Shown here: one piece after another, positions 23,692-25,987 of the stretch
Position numbering within the stretch: the first letter of the stretch is position 1
How the letters are laid out: every line of letters starts with the position of its first letter
Assembly (NCBI GenBank): GCA_023356515.1
Contig: JAKQYG010000005.1
Location: 1-25,987 of the forward strand
DNA: 25,987 nt
DNA from: Trichodesmium sp. MAG_R04
GTDB taxonomy: Bacteria > Cyanobacteriota > Cyanobacteriia > Cyanobacteriales > Microcoleaceae
Reading direction: 5' to 3'
The notes under the pieces: model-generated
What the model was told of the DNA's origin: nothing
Seen by the model: only the letters and a program-made list of their open reading frames with translations
Database searches by the model: none
Made by a program: the position numbers and the translations under genes

Positions 23692-25987
23692 TTATAACTG
23701 ATTCAGGCGATCGCGCAAAATTTCTGCTTGCTTTTCTACCTCTGCCAAATTCTTTCTAGTTTCCTCCACAAATTTAGGGTTTGCCTTATTCACAAAATCT
23801 GGGTTCCCCAACCTTTTCTTAGTAGATTCTATCTCTTTTTCCAACTTCTGTAACTTTTTATTCAATCGGGCAGATAAAGCTTCAATATCTACGACTCCTG
23901 ATAATGGAATTAAAACTTGTACAGTACCAATAACACTAACAATAATTTGAACACCTTTGAAATCAAAATGAGGAGTAATATTCAGCTTTTCAAGCTTAAT
24001 TAAATTCCGAATATAATTCTCTCCTTTACTCAAAATTTCCCGTTCTTTTTCATTCTCACTCTGCAAAATTGCTGTAATTTTTACCTTGGGCTTAATATCA
24101 ACCTCTGCTCGTAAATTTCTCAAAGTCCGAATTACCCCAATTAATAAATCAAACTCATGCTCCAAATCAGAATTAATTAAAGATTTATCTAAATTCGGAT
24201 AAGACTGTAAAGCCAAACAATTTTCTTCTCCAACCTGATTCAAAGTATGCCAAATTTCTTCAGTAATATGAGGCATAAAAGGATGTAATAATCTCAAAAT
24301 TCCATCTAAAACATAAGCTAAAGTTTGCTGTGCCACTAACCGAGAATTTTCATCTTCACCCTGCAGACGAGACTTAACTAATTCAAGATACCAATCACAA
24401 AAAGATCCCCAAATAAATTCATAAAGGCCCTTCGCAGCTTCTCCCAAGCCATAATTATCTAAATAATCGCAAGTTTGCTCTACCGTCTGATAGAAGCGAG
24501 ATAAAATCCAACGATCAACTAATTCTAATTTATTTGCTTCTGGTTCCCCTAATTCTGTAGGAGTTTTACCTCCTAAGTTCATCATTACAAATCTAGCAGC
24601 ATTCCAAATTTTATTAGTAAAATTTCGAGAAGCTTCTACTGATAGCGACTCATCAGTTTTGCGATTATAATCCAGTCTCACATTTTGTCCTGCTCCAGCA
24701 GTTTCTCGCATCAAAGTATAACGCAAAGCATCAGTACCATACTTCTCAATTAATAATAATGGGTTAATGCCATTTCCAGCAGATTTAGATTGCTTTTTAC
24801 CATTTTCATCTAACATTAAACCATGAATATAAACAGTTTCAAATGGCATTTCTCCAGTAAAATGTACTCCCATCATTGTCATTCTAGCTACCCAGAAAAA
24901 GATGATATCAAAACCAGTAGAAAGAGTGCTAGTAGGATAATATTTTGCTAAGTCTGGAGTATTGTCCGGCCAGCCCAATGTGGAAAATGGCCATAAACCA
25001 GATGAAAACCAAGTATCAAGAACATCTGGATCTTGTTGAATTTTGACATCATTGCCAAATTTTGCCTTTGCTGCCTCCAATGCTTCCGCTTCCTTGGAAG
25101 CAACAAAAAAAGGAGTATGATCAGTAATTTCTCCATTAGTCTCGCTGATAGCATACCAAGCAGGAATTTGATGACCCCACCATAGTTGTCGGGAAATACA
25201 CCAGTCTTGAATTTTTTCCAACCAGTCACGATAAACTTTGGTCCAACGTTCGGGAACAAATTTTGGTTGGTTGTATCTATCTAATAATTCCAGTGTCTTC
25301 TCAGCCAAAGGTTGAATTCTGACAAACCACTGAGTTGAGAGCAGGGGTTCTACGGGGACTTTGCCACGATCACTATAGGGAACACTATGACTATAGTCTT
25401 CCACTTTTACCAAAAAGCCCTCTTTTTTTAAAAGTTTGACAACATTTTCCCTTGCCTCAAAACGGTCTTGTCCAACAAATACTCCCGCATTTTCATTCAA
25501 ACTGCCATCTTTATTCATAATATTAATAAATGGCAAATTGTGACGTTTACCCATTTCAAAATCATTAGGATCGTGAGCAGGAGTGACTTTGACACAACCA
25601 GTACCAAACTCAGGGTCAACCAATTCATCAGCAATAATAGGTATTTCCCGTTTCATTATTGGTAGGCTAAGAGTTTTGCCGATAATATCTTTGTAGCGAT
25701 CATCATTGGGGTTAACAGCAACACTAGTATCCCCCAACATTGTTTCTGGGCGAGTAGTAGCAACTTCCACATAACCATTGCCATCAGTGAGGGGATAACG
25801 AAAATACCAGAGGGTGCCATTAACTTCTTTGTTTTCCACCTCCAAATCAGAAACAGCAGACTGACTAGCAGGACACCAGTTGACTAAATAGTTGCCCCGA
25901 TAGATGAGACCTTGTTTGTAGAGACGCATAAATGCTTCAATAACAGCTTTTGATAAGCCTTCATCCAGAGTAAAACGTTCTCGTGTC
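23692..25987 (-). CDS. valS: Valyl-tRNA synthetase, C-terminal 765 residues (5' end off the right edge)
   Basis: The frame runs off the right edge without a start; the ATG at 25929 is internal (upstream residues TRERFTLDEGLSKAVIEAF belong to the catalytic domain). Class I synthetase: NWCPASQSAVSDLEVE, the editing domain with TTRPETMLGD, GTGCVKVTPAHDPNDFEMG, CISRQLWWGHQIPAWY, then the KMSKS-loop equivalent KQSKSAGNGINPLLLIEKYGTDALRYTL. The anticodon-binding part WILSRFYQTVEQTC and SFCDWYLELVKSRL follows, and the gene ends with the ValRS-specific coiled-coil arm (LQKLEKEIESTKKRLGNPDFVNKAN). Odd: Gln replaces the Met of KMSKS. The HIGH motif lies outside the window. Confidence 0.96.
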   Translation of the reverse strand, partial: TRERFTLDEGLSKAVIEAFMRLYKQGLIYRGNYLVNWCPASQSAVSDLEVENKEVNGTLWYFRYPLTDGNGYVEVATTRPETMLGDTSVAVNPNDDRYKDIIGKTLSLPIMKREIPIIADELVDPEFGTGCVKVTPAHDPNDFEMGKRHNLPFINIMNKDGSLNENAGVFVGQDRFEARENVVKLLKKEGFLVKVEDYSHSVPYSDRGKVPVEPLLSTQWFVRIQPLAEKTLELLDRYNQPKFVPERWTKVYRDWLEKIQDWCISRQLWWGHQIPAWYAISETNGEITDHTPFFVASKEAEALEAAKAKFGNDVKIQQDPDVLDTWFSSGLWPFSTLGWPDNTPDLAKYYPTSTLSTGFDIIFFWVARMTMMGVHFTGEMPFETVYIHGLMLDENGKKQSKSAGNGINPLLLIEKYGTDALRYTLMRETAGAGQNVRLDYNRKTDESLSVEASRNFTNKIWNAARFVMMNLGGKTPTELGEPEANKLELVDRWILSRFYQTVEQTCDYLDNYGLGEAAKGLYEFIWGSFCDWYLELVKSRLQGEDENSRLVAQQTLAYVLDGILRLLHPFMPHITEEIWHTLNQVGEENCLALQSYPNLDKSLINSDLEHEFDLLIGVIRTLRNLRAEVDIKPKVKITAILQSENEKEREILSKGENYIRNLIKLEKLNITPHFDFKGVQIIVSVIGTVQVLIPLSGVVDIEALSARLNKKLQKLEKEIESTKKRLGNPDFVNKANPKFVEETRKNLAEVEKQAEILRDRLNQL

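Noticed and set aside
1..25987. tRNA, rRNA or riboswitch genes
   Set aside because: Intergenic regions were scanned by eye for T-loop-like and GC-rich structured segments; none was convincing. In particular no cobalamin-riboswitch box was recognised upstream of cobU.

Overview
The window is AT-rich and bacterial, and it reads as a filamentous cyanobacterium, most likely a marine Trichodesmium/Okeania/Moorena-like lineage (inference). The evidence is a PxcA/CemA proton-extrusion protein, a small protein of a cyanobacterial family (DUF6825 from memory), a cyanobacterial-type Ser/Thr kinase, a kinase-SUMF1 fusion remnant, a pentapeptide-repeat protein start, a wcaF/hpsU-like acetyltransferase, and scattered HIP1 octamers (GCGATCGC). 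Genes are widely spaced and the gaps are full of degraded mobile DNA and repeats. No rRNA, tRNA or CRISPR array was seen.

Layout, left to right. Positions 1-1248 hold the start of a pentapeptide-repeat protein running off the edge (minus), a TnpB zinc-ribbon remnant (minus) and a possible small inverted-repeat element. Positions 1249-3848 (minus) hold an HD-domain protein with a long unassigned C-terminal part and a WecG/TagA/CpsF glycosyltransferase. Positions 4041-8378 (plus) hold a membrane Ser/Thr kinase, the small DUF6825-like protein and an ABC1/AarF atypical kinase. Positions 8434-9549 are a non-coding tandem array of about 325-bp units, one of which has an inverted core forming a perfect 16-bp stem. 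Positions 9662-10855 (minus) are a broken zinc-ribbon/kinase/SUMF1 gene. Positions 11439-13562 (plus) are glgX. Positions 13926-15070 (minus) hold a cysteine-rich hypothetical protein and cobU/cobP.

Positions 15816-18506 (plus) are a polysaccharide cassette of two family-2 glycosyltransferases and a hexapeptide acetyltransferase. It is bracketed by an IS607-type tnpA 5' remnant (15328) and a tnpB 3' remnant (about 18665-18880), both on the plus strand in native order. Positions 19310-21205 (minus) hold pxcA and a thioredoxin. The right end holds fabG (plus), a 93-bp MITE-like element, a succinylglutamate desuccinylase/aspartoacylase-family enzyme (plus), and valS (minus), whose N-terminus lies outside the window.

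Most genes are housekeeping: envelope polysaccharide synthesis (wecG-like gene and the GT/GT/acetyltransferase set), glycogen debranching, cobalamin assembly, fatty-acid synthesis, redox, CO2/proton homeostasis and translation. No complete new defence or mobile system is present. The unusual content is the repeat architecture: the 325-bp array with its inverted unit, several small palindromic or MITE-like elements, and the split IS607 remnant around the sugar cassette.
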